The notes below the pieces were generated by a model. The model was not told the DNA's origin and searched no databases. It saw only the letters and a list, made by a program, of their open reading frames with translations. The translations under genes and the position numbers were made by a program. This document shows positions 57,201 through 64,000 of a stretch of DNA of 64,000 nucleotides, piece after piece; the first letter of the stretch is position 1; each line of letters opens with the position of its first letter. The stretch is taken from NCBI GenBank assembly GCA_900320515.1, contig ONSJ01000006.1:1-64000 (forward strand), given 5' to 3'. Origin of the DNA: an uncultured Methanobrevibacter sp. (GTDB taxonomy: Archaea > Methanobacteriota > Methanobacteria > Methanobacteriales > Methanobacteriaceae).

Positions 57201-57882
57201 CCTGGAGGATTACCTGTTCTGCCCGCTGAGGTACAACCTCGAAAGCAACCTCAAGTTCAAGAATCCCAAAAACATCGACAAGTTCATCGACTCAAAGCTC
57301 AGGATAATCGTCAACCGGCTGCACAATGAGAATTTCATGACAGAATGGGACAGAAACGCCATTGAAAACCTCGTATCTGAGGTCATCAAATCATACTCAT
57401 TCGCCTCCGGTGAAAAGAACTTAAAAAAGCTCTTCAATCACTTTGCAGACTACTGGCAGGACTACGGCAGGAACTTTGACGTCATAAGGACATCCCATCC
57501 TGTAAGCCTTGAGGTGGGAGGATATGACATAAACGGCGTCATAGACCTGATGGTGAGTGACGGTGACGGCGTGAGCCTGGTTCACTTTATCCGCACACGT
57601 GACGAGATGAAGAACTACCATTCATTTTACATGGAGCTTCTGGGCTATTATGCGCTGGCGCTTAAGGAAAGGGAAGACGTTGACGTTGAAAACCTGATGC
57701 TTTATGTTCTCGATGAGGGAAAGCTCTATGAAAGGGAATTTGTCAAAAGCGAATTCATTTTGGAGTATCTGGCAAGTGTCGTCGACAACATATCCGAGGA
57801 TAACTACTCCAGGCATTACGTAAGCTGCGGGGAGTGTGAGTTCAACGGTCTCCTGTGCCAGAACAGTAATCTATTTAACTGA
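54211..57882 (+). CDS. UvrD/Rep-type helicase with AddB-like Fe-S C-terminus
   Basis: A 1,223-residue superfamily 1A helicase. After an unknown N-terminal region (1-210) come GPGAGKT (Lys237), TFTNKAADELRERF, LIDEFQDTD (Asp463, Glu464), VVGDADQSIYSFR, HTVHKAKG-like MTVHKAKGLEYP and VVYVANTRAEELLIL. The C-terminal domain resembles AddB/RecB nucleases with four Cys placed for an iron-sulfur cluster (Cys1004, 1206, 1209, 1216). Asp in GVIDLM is kept, but the D-x-K motif is replaced in LVHFIRTR, so nuclease activity is doubtful. The role may be DNA repair or defence. It is coupled to the unknown gene upstream and lies 20 bp before a TPR gene. Confidence 0.88.
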   Translation: MRDSSVFTFLKSKYENLYDLCTVMEKLIVLERYGLAMAVAKIILDLFCRQTKRELVFTIDVFNDDSLSLSRNDLESVHKILFDYIYRDYFVGLDEFLRVDYEFDFTYLGSNPRITNDDVYLIVDNLEVDSVAPALVGLEGDDLISIEDLDAEDKKRTLDMVEENLNRFIRTHILTLDLFDSEGNPISRPLNFEAVRKADRCAVREIPPDVELDEFQRDAVEYIGKPLVINAGPGAGKTRVIIERVLYLIENGAEPESILVITFTNKAADELRERFKKDTKLELNVINQMRISTIHSFCRSILSDFCDIPYNLLKRESERNLFFNKHRGDLGFTGPAFLRNYESGQVLKKYEEYALFEVDSKALIEYIESKYRPSEEYLEYIDGYYQTHSHNQYPTKKEIKARHFSCDVYKARYLQIAKSYRDWIELMEAEHVCDQNYLLIKALEILSDKDNLKQVQYRNVLIDEFQDTDAIQMQIFEHLRSISDTFTVVGDADQSIYSFRAANPKFFNDYAKSDEFENRILVNNYRSTSDIVEFNERFISPKRSNPKDLKAVNESKMPVYMLENRKDDEYRGIAYIVKNLKSSGKIAKYSDVCILFRSHKDKKDILEEFEKENIPYYLKGIDDLIYQDEVKAVLALLWYMLPFDPTRIAYYGDGGQWINLSSFTDIYYESSKVFRLSAKTQDILNDIERRFHANVVSVKSSFKPLDSSSRSSSIMDVVRDFADDTLEEIFSRVGPVDLSTFSRSELAGIGITDEHDLDFFSDLNELKSSLGEVRMSCLEVFYELIRITGFADELFSRSDFEAKKAALNLALISEIISDYENIMGKYDLIGLFNYLYRSLKYYSCPINEEEDNSQKVHIMTVHKAKGLEYPVVITASIKDRSFPLTFSPQRKNHVFNNYPVYPTPNRFLKYKISEKLEPFEFDREEERVVYVANTRAEELLILSTVLPRTGSRTPQVLRDYEDELVKIEPSDVFDMKKVTSHMVRDTNLFNQIDFENILEDYLFCPLRYNLESNLKFKNPKNIDKFIDSKLRIIVNRLHNENFMTEWDRNAIENLVSEVIKSYSFASGEKNLKKLFNHFADYWQDYGRNFDVIRTSHPVSLEVGGYDINGVIDLMVSDGDGVSLVHFIRTRDEMKNYHSFYMELLGYYALALKEREDVDVENLMLYVLDEGKLYEREFVKSEFILEYLASVVDNISEDNYSRHYVSCGECEFNGLLCQNSNLFN

Positions 57883-57902
57883 CTGTTTTTAAACTATATC
57901 TT

Positions 57903-58793
57903 ATGAGCTGCAATATTCCCAGTGAACTTGACTGTGAGACTTCAGGCAACCTTATAAGGATTTTCATTGATGGACTGTCCACAAATTGGATTGGCCGTGA
58001 CGATTCGTTTTTTGAAAGAATAGATGAGGATAATCTCAATCATGAACTGCGCATCAAGCACCTTAAAAAGGAAATTCAAATCAAAAACACTCTGGATAAT
58101 GGAATTTCCCTTTTCAAGTCACAAAAATATGCAAAGGCCATTGAAAAGCTTGATGAAGTGCTTTTTTATGACCCAGAATACGGTGAGGCATTGCTTTTCA
58201 AGTCATATTGTCTGTGTTGCCAGGGCCATTACGTCAAGGCATTGAGGCATTACAAAAGAGCGGTCAGGGCCTGCGAATCCCTTAAGGACATCGAATACCA
58301 CAAGGCCCTTTTGGCAAAGGCAAATGATGAAAGATCCAACTTTCCCAAACTCAAACAGAACATCTATGCAGGCGATGAGCATTTTGCAAGGGGCGAGTAT
58401 CAAATGGCCATTGAAAGCTACAGCAGGGCCCTTCAGGATTCCTCCAGATTCAAGCAGAAGATATTGTCAAAGCTTCTAAACAAGAAGGCAACCGCCTATC
58501 TGAAATTGGATGATTTCACCGAAGCTCTTGAATGCTTTAAAGAGTCTCTTGATGTTGAAATGAGCGATTACGCAATCTTCGGCAGGGGAATTTGCGAATA
58601 CGAATTGGATTTGGATATTGACTCTGGGTTTCGAGGTTTTCTGGAGATTTCAAAGCGCCAGATGCTGAAGCAGGCTTCGGTTTTAAAGGAGCTTGGATAT
58701 CATGAGGATTCTATGAGAATCCTGAAGTTTCTACGTGAAAATCATTTCAAAAATGATGAGGTCTACAAAAAGATGGCGATGCTTATGGATTAG
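57903..58793 (+). CDS. TPR-repeat protein following the helicase
   Basis: A 296-residue cytoplasmic protein. The N-terminal 60 residues are unrecognised; residues about 60-270 form tetratricopeptide-like repeats (QKYAKAIEKLDEVLFYDPEY, GHYVKALRHYKRAVRAC, GEYQMAIESYSRALQ, DDFTEALECFKESLD). TPRs form protein-binding scaffolds. It starts 20 bp after the helicase stop and may belong to the same operon, suggesting a scaffold for that complex. No clear ribosome binding site is seen in AAACTATATCTT. Confidence 0.75.
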   Translation: MSCNIPSELDCETSGNLIRIFIDGLSTNWIGRDDSFFERIDEDNLNHELRIKHLKKEIQIKNTLDNGISLFKSQKYAKAIEKLDEVLFYDPEYGEALLFKSYCLCCQGHYVKALRHYKRAVRACESLKDIEYHKALLAKANDERSNFPKLKQNIYAGDEHFARGEYQMAIESYSRALQDSSRFKQKILSKLLNKKATAYLKLDDFTEALECFKESLDVEMSDYAIFGRGICEYELDLDIDSGFRGFLEISKRQMLKQASVLKELGYHEDSMRILKFLRENHFKNDEVYKKMAMLMD

Positions 58794-58902
58794 CCTTTCC
58801 TGTTATACTATTTTTTCACTGCATTTCAAGAATATTAAATATACGTTTCATTATTTTAGTAAAAAATCTATTGTATACACTTTTAATTAAGTCTTCCTTT
58901 AA

Positions 58903-59322
58903 TTATTTTGGATGTTTAATCGGGTCGTCATCAGCATGGATTTCAGCAGATATTTCGAATGTGCCGTCACCGGATCTGATTTCCATACATTCAATGTTTT
59001 CCTCAAGGCCTTCAAATTTGGCCATGAATTCTATTAAATCCTCTTTTTTGATGGAATATGAATATTTCCTAATTTCAGGACTTTCATCCTCTTCTGTTTC
59101 TTCCTCTTTGAGGTGCTGTGAGAGAAAACTGCTGCATGTGAAAATGTCTGTGAGATAATATTTGTCAGAAATCTGATTTTTTTCTATCAGTTCGCATTCC
59201 ATCAGTGATTCTATTGCCTCTTTCGGGTTATCGAAATGATTATAGAGTTCTTCAGGGCTGAATTCACATCCAAAACCAAAAATGTCAATTATTTCATTCA
59301 ATGTTTTTGCAGTATCATTCAT
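58903..59322 (-). CDS. Unknown acidic protein, possible winged-helix N-terminus
   Basis: Unrecognised soluble protein of about 139 residues. The first half (EIIDIFGFGCEFSPEELYNH through SLMECELIEKN) has helix patterns like a winged helix with a short wing (ISDKYYLTD); the second half is acidic and beta-like (FEISAEIHADDDPIKH). An extended frame reaches 59382, but the ATG at 59322 (MNDTAKTL) follows a TATA-like CCTATATTC and fits a leaderless start. It has no operon neighbour on its strand. Confidence 0.5.
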   Translation of the reverse strand: MNDTAKTLNEIIDIFGFGCEFSPEELYNHFDNPKEAIESLMECELIEKNQISDKYYLTDIFTCSSFLSQHLKEEETEEDESPEIRKYSYSIKKEDLIEFMAKFEGLEENIECMEIRSGDGTFEISAEIHADDDPIKHPK

Positions 59323-59554
59323 ACTTGAATATAGGATTTTTTTGTTTAAAAACATTGGCAATACTGTGCTTGAATACAACAAATTTAAATAGGATTAAAA
59401 TATATTATTTAAATGAGGAAACATATCTCATGTTTTCTTTTAAAAAACACAATATATGTTATCAGTATTAAACGGATTATTGCCTGGTTTTACATGATGG
59501 CTGGGCAATATTAATACTGTTTTTGGATTCTTTTTTTATATTAAGGCGATATTG

Positions 59555-59827
59555 ATGGATGATGAAACATTGAAGATATTTGCTTACGTTAATATTTCCT
59601 CGTATAGGGTCAGAAGCGTAAAGGCACTGAAAGGTGAGGTCAAAACTCCAACGGATATTGCAAGGGATGCAGACATCAAGCTTAATCATATCTCCAAGGT
59701 TCTCAGTCAGCTCAAGGACTGCGGCGTTGCGGTCTGTCTGAATGAGGAGGCATACCGTGGAAGAAAGTACAAGCTGACCGGCGTTGGAGAGGAAATCGCA
59801 GATCATCTTGACAATTTGGGGGATTGA
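59555..59827 (+). CDS. Winged-helix transcription regulator
   Basis: A 90-residue DNA-binding protein of the MarR/ArsR-like winged-helix type: VRSVKALKGEVKTPTDIARD leads into the helix-turn-helix, with the recognition helix around KLNHISKVLSQLKDCG and the wing in EEAYRGRKYKLTGVGEEIA. The ATG at 59555 follows TTAAGGCGATATTG. The stop is 1 bp from the start of the next gene, which carries the two-repeat domain, so the pair is one operon and may form a regulator/ligand-sensing unit. Confidence 0.8.
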   Translation: MDDETLKIFAYVNISSYRVRSVKALKGEVKTPTDIARDADIKLNHISKVLSQLKDCGVAVCLNEEAYRGRKYKLTGVGEEIADHLDNLGD

Positions 59828-59828
59828 A

Positions 59829-60203
59829 ATGAAATTTTCAGGATTCATGAACGTGTATCTTTTGGATGACATGAGCTGGGAGTACCAGTTCGCCGACAGG
59901 TCACTTAAGGCTGGGACACTTGAGGAATTGGAGCTTCTGGTAAATCTGTACGGATTGAAATGGAATATTCTCGATGAGAATCTGGCAAAAGAATCCCTAG
60001 AAATCGACAGGAATAATCACAGCGGATTTTTAAATGTCTATTTCAAAGATGATGCATGGTATTACAGGGGTTCGGATTTAAAGGCAACCAGCCTTCAGGT
60101 ATTGAAGAAGAGGGTTCTGGCCAGGGGTTTGGAATGGAAGGAAACCGATAGGGATCTTGCATATAAGACATGGAAACTGGACTTGAGACGCTTTGAAAAG
60201 TAA
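59829..60203 (+). CDS. Protein made of two copies of the shared ~50-residue domain
   Basis: A 124-residue cytoplasmic protein that consists almost wholly of two tandem copies of an unexplained domain (about 3-60: SGFMNVYLLDDMSWEYQF, LKAGTLEELELLVNLYGLKW; and 62-116: SGFLNVYFKDDAWYYRGSD, LKATSLQVLKKRVLARGLEW). The ATG at 59829 follows TTGGGGGATTGAA; an upstream in-frame start inside the previous gene is less likely. The same domain occurs in the 52,447 and 52,868 genes. It is coupled to the winged-helix gene before it. Confidence 0.75.
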   Translation: MKFSGFMNVYLLDDMSWEYQFADRSLKAGTLEELELLVNLYGLKWNILDENLAKESLEIDRNNHSGFLNVYFKDDAWYYRGSDLKATSLQVLKKRVLARGLEWKETDRDLAYKTWKLDLRRFEK

Positions 60204-60366
60204 TTCTTCTTTTTATATTTCATTATTTTTCAGTTTTGAGATGCAGTTTACTTGATTTTAATTTTAAATGCTAAATTTTTTAGATTTTACGATAACAGGT
60301 AAAAAGTTGTCCGAGTTCGTAAAATTGCTCCCGATTAAAACTTGATATTTTATATACTAGGAGGAC

Positions 60367-60397
60367 CAAGTAATATACATTGATTAGGTCAAGTAAT
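60367..60397 (+). promoter_or_regulatory. Direct repeats before the PIN-domain pair
   Basis: CAAGTAAT occurs at 60367-60374 and 60390-60397, about two helical turns apart, a short way downstream of TATTTTATATAC (60348). The layout suits a regulator-binding site near the promoter of the 60,464/60,952 operon. Confidence 0.35.
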
Positions 60398-60463
60398 GAT
60401 GGCTGATTTCTATTTGAAATGTTATTGATTATTTGATTTAACACCATTAATCGAGGTAAAAAA

Positions 60464-60952
60464 ATGATTTCACAAGAAAAAAATGAAACTGTCTCCAATA
60501 TTTTGAGTGATGCGGCTCAAAAGTCGTATGAGAAGATTAAAGCATTGATATTAAGAATATTCACATTGCTTAAAAGACAAAAAAATCAAAAAAATCTTAA
60601 GGAAGAGTTCTATGATTCCTATATAGATTTTGCAAGGAAATTAAAGTCGGAAGGTTATGATAACGAATGCTACAATTATATGGCGATTTGTGAAATGTAT
60701 TATCATTTGATTGATAGGCCTGAGGAATTAATTTCGCATGAAAAATTCTTCAATGATTTGTTCAATGCTTTTGATGGTCTGTTATCATCTACAATTAGCA
60801 AATCTGTTGATTATGATGAAAAATATGATGAATTCTTGTTGTATACTACAAAAATGCAGGAGTATTACTATAAGAATTTAGCAGTTCCTAGCAGGTCTTA
60901 TGATGAGGAGTGTTGTAATAAAATTATTTGCGGGTTATCCGGTGATTTTTGA
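60464..60952 (+). CDS. Unknown partner of the PIN-domain protein
   Basis: Unrecognised 162-residue soluble protein, A+T rich and helical, with a basic stretch (LLKRQKNQKNLKEEFYDSY) near residue 45 and many Tyr/Glu/Lys. The start follows AATCGAGGTAAAAAA. It overlaps the PIN-domain gene by 1 nt (TGATG), so translation is coupled. A toxin-antitoxin arrangement, with this as the antitoxin-like partner, is possible but the protein is longer than classical VapB and lacks a clear DNA-binding motif. Confidence 0.6.
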   Translation: MISQEKNETVSNILSDAAQKSYEKIKALILRIFTLLKRQKNQKNLKEEFYDSYIDFARKLKSEGYDNECYNYMAICEMYYHLIDRPEELISHEKFFNDLFNAFDGLLSSTISKSVDYDEKYDEFLLYTTKMQEYYYKNLAVPSRSYDEECCNKIICGLSGDF

Positions 60953-61620
60953 TGAAAAATGTTTTCTTAGACACTAATGTTCTTATCGCAATAATATTTT
61001 TAATTAATTCTCATTATCTAAAAGCAAAAGAAATATTTGAGTTATATCAGAATTATTACTGGTCAAATGGGGTTGTTAGAGAATTAAATCACCGATTTGG
61101 AGAAAAACAGATTAATCTAACTAAATTCTATATGGATTTAAAATTGTTTTTGGAAAATCCGGAAAAGGATTTGTATTCAAATAGAGATTTGTTAAATTTT
61201 GTAAAGAATCATTATTCAGAAAAATTGTTTGAAGACGCTAAAAATTCAGTTGAACCGTTTTGGAATAATTATATCGGTGTGGAATCAATGGTTCCGTTTT
61301 TTAATATTAAAACATCAATTGATTTTTGTTTAAATGATTTGAGAATTACCTGCGTAGGAAATAAGCAAAAATTAGAAAATAAATTGGTATTGGCACCTCA
61401 AAGAAATAATGATTATTCTCAGATTGATGCCATGCTTGAATCTTTAGGCGTTCATGAGGAGGACAGAAAAATCATATTGGACGGCCATGATTTTGCCTGT
61501 TTTTCCACACAGCCTGTTGATTTTGTAACATTCGATGACGATTGCTTCAATGGGGCAAAAAATATTGATTTGCTGTGCTTCAATTCAGTCAAGGGAAAAT
61601 ATGATTTCAGGGCATCATGA
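60952..61620 (+). CDS. PIN-domain protein
   Basis: A 222-residue protein with the PIN ribonuclease pattern: FLDTNVLIAIIF at the N-terminus (first Asp), VVRELNHRF (Glu) about 35 residues later, HDFACFSTQP near the end, and FVTFDDDCFNGAKNI (C-terminal Asp). PIN proteins cleave RNA in toxins and processing factors; it is longer than VapC (about 130). The ATG overlaps the previous stop and follows GGTGATTTTTG. Like its partner, its DNA is clearly more A+T rich than nearby genes, suggesting recent gain. Confidence 0.75.
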   Translation: MKNVFLDTNVLIAIIFLINSHYLKAKEIFELYQNYYWSNGVVRELNHRFGEKQINLTKFYMDLKLFLENPEKDLYSNRDLLNFVKNHYSEKLFEDAKNSVEPFWNNYIGVESMVPFFNIKTSIDFCLNDLRITCVGNKQKLENKLVLAPQRNNDYSQIDAMLESLGVHEEDRKIILDGHDFACFSTQPVDFVTFDDDCFNGAKNIDLLCFNSVKGKYDFRAS

Positions 61621-61686
61621 TTCTATTTTTTCATTTGCCAACCAGTTATATACAATACGGAACATAATATCAATTAAGGTGATTAG

Positions 61687-62202
61687 ATGAAGAGAAGTAA
61701 ATTAATTTTTGCAGGTTTGATTCTCATTGTTTCAATCCTGTCTGTCGGAATGGTGATGGGAGTCTCCGATTCAAACAAGACAGACACAAAACTAAAGATA
61801 AAGGTCAAATCCCCTGTTCATGAAGGGGATAAGGTCAAAATAACATTGACTGATCTCAACAACACTACTATTGCAAACAAAACAATTAAGATAACCTTAA
61901 AGGATGAGGATAACGAAAAATACACCTATTCCATTGTCACTAACAAGAAGGGCGTTGCAAAGCTGGAGCTCGACAGGGGTGCAGGCGAATATAAAATCAA
62001 ATGCAAGTTCAAGGGTGACGATAGTTATAATCCCTGCAACAAAACCAAAAAGATAACCATTGAGGCAGAGGAATCCGACTATGATGAGGGTGCATTCTAC
62101 AGCGAACAGGCCGGCAGGACAATATACTACGGAGAGATTCAGGAAGGCCCTGACGGCAACTGGTATCAGCATGTCGGTGATAACGAATGGGTCCGCGTAT
62201 GA
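61687..62202 (+). CDS. Small secreted protein with an Ig-like domain
   Basis: A 171-residue secreted protein. A signal peptide (LIFAGLILIVSILSVGMVMG) precedes a Lys-rich Ig-like domain (about 35-130: LKIKVKSPVHEGDKVKITL, TNKKGVAKLELDRGAGEYKI) that resembles the repeats in the four giant adhesin-like proteins. A short C-terminal part follows (YYGEIQEGPDGNWYQHVGDN) rich in aromatic residues. No membrane anchor is present, so it may bind the pseudomurein wall or be released. The start follows AAGGTGATTAG. Confidence 0.75.
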   Translation: MKRSKLIFAGLILIVSILSVGMVMGVSDSNKTDTKLKIKVKSPVHEGDKVKITLTDLNNTTIANKTIKITLKDEDNEKYTYSIVTNKKGVAKLELDRGAGEYKIKCKFKGDDSYNPCNKTKKITIEAEESDYDEGAFYSEQAGRTIYYGEIQEGPDGNWYQHVGDNEWVRV

Positions 62203-62417
62203 TATCTTCCTTTTCAATCAAAAGGTTCTGATTTGAAAATTAAACATTTAAATTGTTGATATTACGGTAACGGCACTGTACTCGCTGCCATATTGTCTGA
62301 GTCATGAGCCCTGCCGTCCTTTTTAATTTCTATTTTTACTTGCATGTGTCTGATTTGAATTTATACACAATGTAATAACAAAAACTTTATTAACAACATA
62401 GTCACATATATAGTATC

Positions 62418-64000
62418 ATGAACGTAGAAGAATTACTTGGAAAATGCGAGATGCTGTCGGTTGACAAGGATTATGACGGCATCCTTAAATTATCACAGAA
62501 GGCCCTGAAATTGGATCCGGAAAATGTTGGAGCATTGTCATACAACGCAATGGCACTTTATTATCTGGGAGAATACCGCAGGACTCTGGAATGCCTCAAC
62601 AGGATATTGGAAATTGAGGGCGAAAACGACTATTTTGAATACTTCAAGGTAAAGGTGCTCATAAAACTCAACGTCAATGAGGCATACGACTTTTATGATG
62701 CCATAGGCAGTGACAGCCCCGACAAGAGTGTTACCCAATCCCTGGCCCATGCACTGATTGATGCTGAGGAATATGATAAGGCCCTTGAATGCCTGGACAT
62801 GCTGAATGAAACAAACTGGCTTTTCAGCTGCAGAATCATAGACGGCTACAAAAGGATTGAAAACCGCACCGGCAGAAATCTGAAGGACCGCTACGCCAGC
62901 GAGTTTCACATGTCCTGGATTGAAATGATAAAGTCCAGAAGCGACAGGGAAATATGTCCATTGTGCGGAGGGGATGACTTCAACAATCAGTTCAGCTTCT
63001 GCAACAACTGCTGTGAAGAGATACAGATGAGCTCCCAGGGCACTCTTATCGAATGCGACGACCTTAAAGTGTATTACTACATCTGCGATAAGCTAACTGT
63101 CCTCAAAAGGTTCCTGAAAGAACATGCCTTTTTGAAGAGCCTGCATGAGGAGATGGATTGCCTGGATGATGAGGAGTTCAGCGCATTCATCGAACACCTC
63201 AAAAGCATTGGTTATATCGTTGAGGCATCCAAGGGATACATCTGGGACGGTGAAATCATGTCATCAACATGCGAAGCCGGAAAGTATGCCGCTCCAAGAT
63301 GGCTGGCGTTTCCGGGATTCAGCGCATGGACAATAGGATGGAGAATGGGTGCAGGAGAGGACTACTGCATGAACCAGCCATATCAGGGAGAGCTCTTCGC
63401 CAAGCTGTTTCCGGAACCTAAAAACTGGAAGTTCAACCCGAGAAATCCGAAATTTAAAAATCTGCCAAAATTCCCATTTCTGGGAGCCGTCTGGGATGAG
63501 GATGTAAATCCAAAGTACTCAAAGATAACTGATGATGCGATTGAAGTCAACGATTTCATCACTTTGGATGCTGAAGGTGAGTTTAGGAATGACGCACATC
63601 ATTTCAATTCAATAGAGCACGCAATTCTCTTTTCAAAAATAGTCTCATACAACCGTAACCTTGACCCTTATAAGGTCACATTCGAGGAGCTCAAAAACGA
63701 TTTCACCATAACCGACGAGCAGCTGGCCGAATGGGAGGTGTTCAAGTATACAGTTTGCCTTAACGCCACATACTACAAGTTCATGCAGGATGATGAGCTA
63801 AAGCAAAAGCTGTTGGACACCGGAGATAAGTGCCTTGTCTATTCTTCAGATGACGAATGGGGAGGCGATGAAAATCTCTTCGGATTTGCACTTATGCAGG
63901 TCAGGGACGAAATCCGCAGATTATGCGAGCATGAGGACCTGATAGACTGGAGATACACCGAGTATCTCAAGTGCGCCTATCCCTACCTCAACCACAGAAG
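62418..64000 (+). CDS. TPR / zinc-ribbon / NADAR fusion protein (truncated at window end)
   Basis: An open frame of at least 527 codons that runs off the window. Residues 1-150 are TPR-like (YDGILKLSQKALKLDPENV, GEYRRTLECLNRILEIEG). A zinc ribbon follows (CPLC, 180-183; CNNC, 195-198). The region from about 375 to 520 matches the NADAR family (YbiA-like): FNSIEHAILFSKIV with the catalytic-type Glu400, YYKFMQDDELKQKLLDTGDK, LVYSSDDEWGGDENLFGFAL, and MQVRDEIRRL. NADAR proteins hydrolyse ADP-ribose adducts on nucleosides. No ribosome binding site precedes the ATG, so it may be leaderless. The end lies beyond the window. Confidence 0.75.
   Translation, partial: MNVEELLGKCEMLSVDKDYDGILKLSQKALKLDPENVGALSYNAMALYYLGEYRRTLECLNRILEIEGENDYFEYFKVKVLIKLNVNEAYDFYDAIGSDSPDKSVTQSLAHALIDAEEYDKALECLDMLNETNWLFSCRIIDGYKRIENRTGRNLKDRYASEFHMSWIEMIKSRSDREICPLCGGDDFNNQFSFCNNCCEEIQMSSQGTLIECDDLKVYYYICDKLTVLKRFLKEHAFLKSLHEEMDCLDDEEFSAFIEHLKSIGYIVEASKGYIWDGEIMSSTCEAGKYAAPRWLAFPGFSAWTIGWRMGAGEDYCMNQPYQGELFAKLFPEPKNWKFNPRNPKFKNLPKFPFLGAVWDEDVNPKYSKITDDAIEVNDFITLDAEGEFRNDAHHFNSIEHAILFSKIVSYNRNLDPYKVTFEELKNDFTITDEQLAEWEVFKYTVCLNATYYKFMQDDELKQKLLDTGDKCLVYSSDDEWGGDENLFGFALMQVRDEIRRLCEHEDLIDWRYTEYLKCAYPYLNHR

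Noticed and set aside
53252-58793. Gabija-type defence system
   Set aside because: There is no OLD-family GajA partner, and the helicase is about twice the size of GajB with an AddB-like C-terminus.
1-64000. CRISPR array, tRNA or rRNA genes, insertion sequences
   Set aside because: No regularly spaced identical repeats, no cloverleaf-like or rRNA-like segments, and no transposase frames or target-site duplications were seen.

Overview
The window reads as chromosome from a gut-dwelling hydrogenotrophic methanogen of the order Methanobacteriales, most likely Methanobrevibacter or a close relative. Evidence is a canonical methenyltetrahydromethanopterin cyclohydrolase gene (mch), archaeal transcription factor S, an archaeal-type thymidylate synthase, AT-rich intergenic DNA with TTTATATA-type TATA boxes, GGTGAT-type ribosome binding sites, and very large Methanobrevibacter-style adhesin-like proteins. 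A conjugated bile acid hydrolase points to an animal intestine. No rRNA, tRNA, CRISPR array or insertion sequence was recognised.

Left part (1-20.6 kb), mostly housekeeping: an SDR oxidoreductase; an ACT protein with phenylacetate-CoA ligase; a secreted protein with an internal duplication; a DUF2162 / ExbB-like / ExbD-like proton-channel cluster; transcription factor S; a HEAT-repeat protein; a zinc-ribbon membrane protein; a ClC chloride channel with a nitroreductase; a cytosolic DUF285 repeat protein; mch; a DUF4013 membrane protein; two rubrerythrins flanking a small unknown gene; and a nicotinamide phosphoribosyltransferase / bile salt hydrolase pair.

Centre (20.6-45.5 kb), surface-protein island: four tandem paralogous giant secreted proteins (beta-helix, papain-like C1 peptidase, Ig-like repeats, lysine-rich C-terminus), a convergent thymidylate synthase gene, then two paralogous adhesins (beta-helix, thioester-domain-like segment, DUF11-like repeats, TGNP/hydrophobic/RRFKK tail). 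These are probably exposed at the pseudomurein wall and contact host, bacteria or mucus.

Right part (45.5-64 kb), more accessory: a sugar O-acetyltransferase; a DUF6932-like gene with an unknown partner; an M14-like secreted peptidase; an XRE-cupin regulator with an acyl-CoA synthetase; a structured non-coding leader; a string of small unknown genes; a large UvrD-type helicase with an AddB-like C-terminus whose nuclease motif looks degenerate; TPR proteins; a winged-helix/two-repeat pair; a PIN-domain pair; a small Ig-like secreted protein; and a truncated TPR / zinc-ribbon / NADAR fusion.

The least explained signals are a roughly 50-residue domain found four times in three small proteins (52.4-60.2 kb), the TPR-zinc ribbon-NADAR fusion, the helicase operon behind a 13-bp inverted repeat, and hairpin plus T-tract terminators that repeatedly contain the stop codon of the preceding gene.
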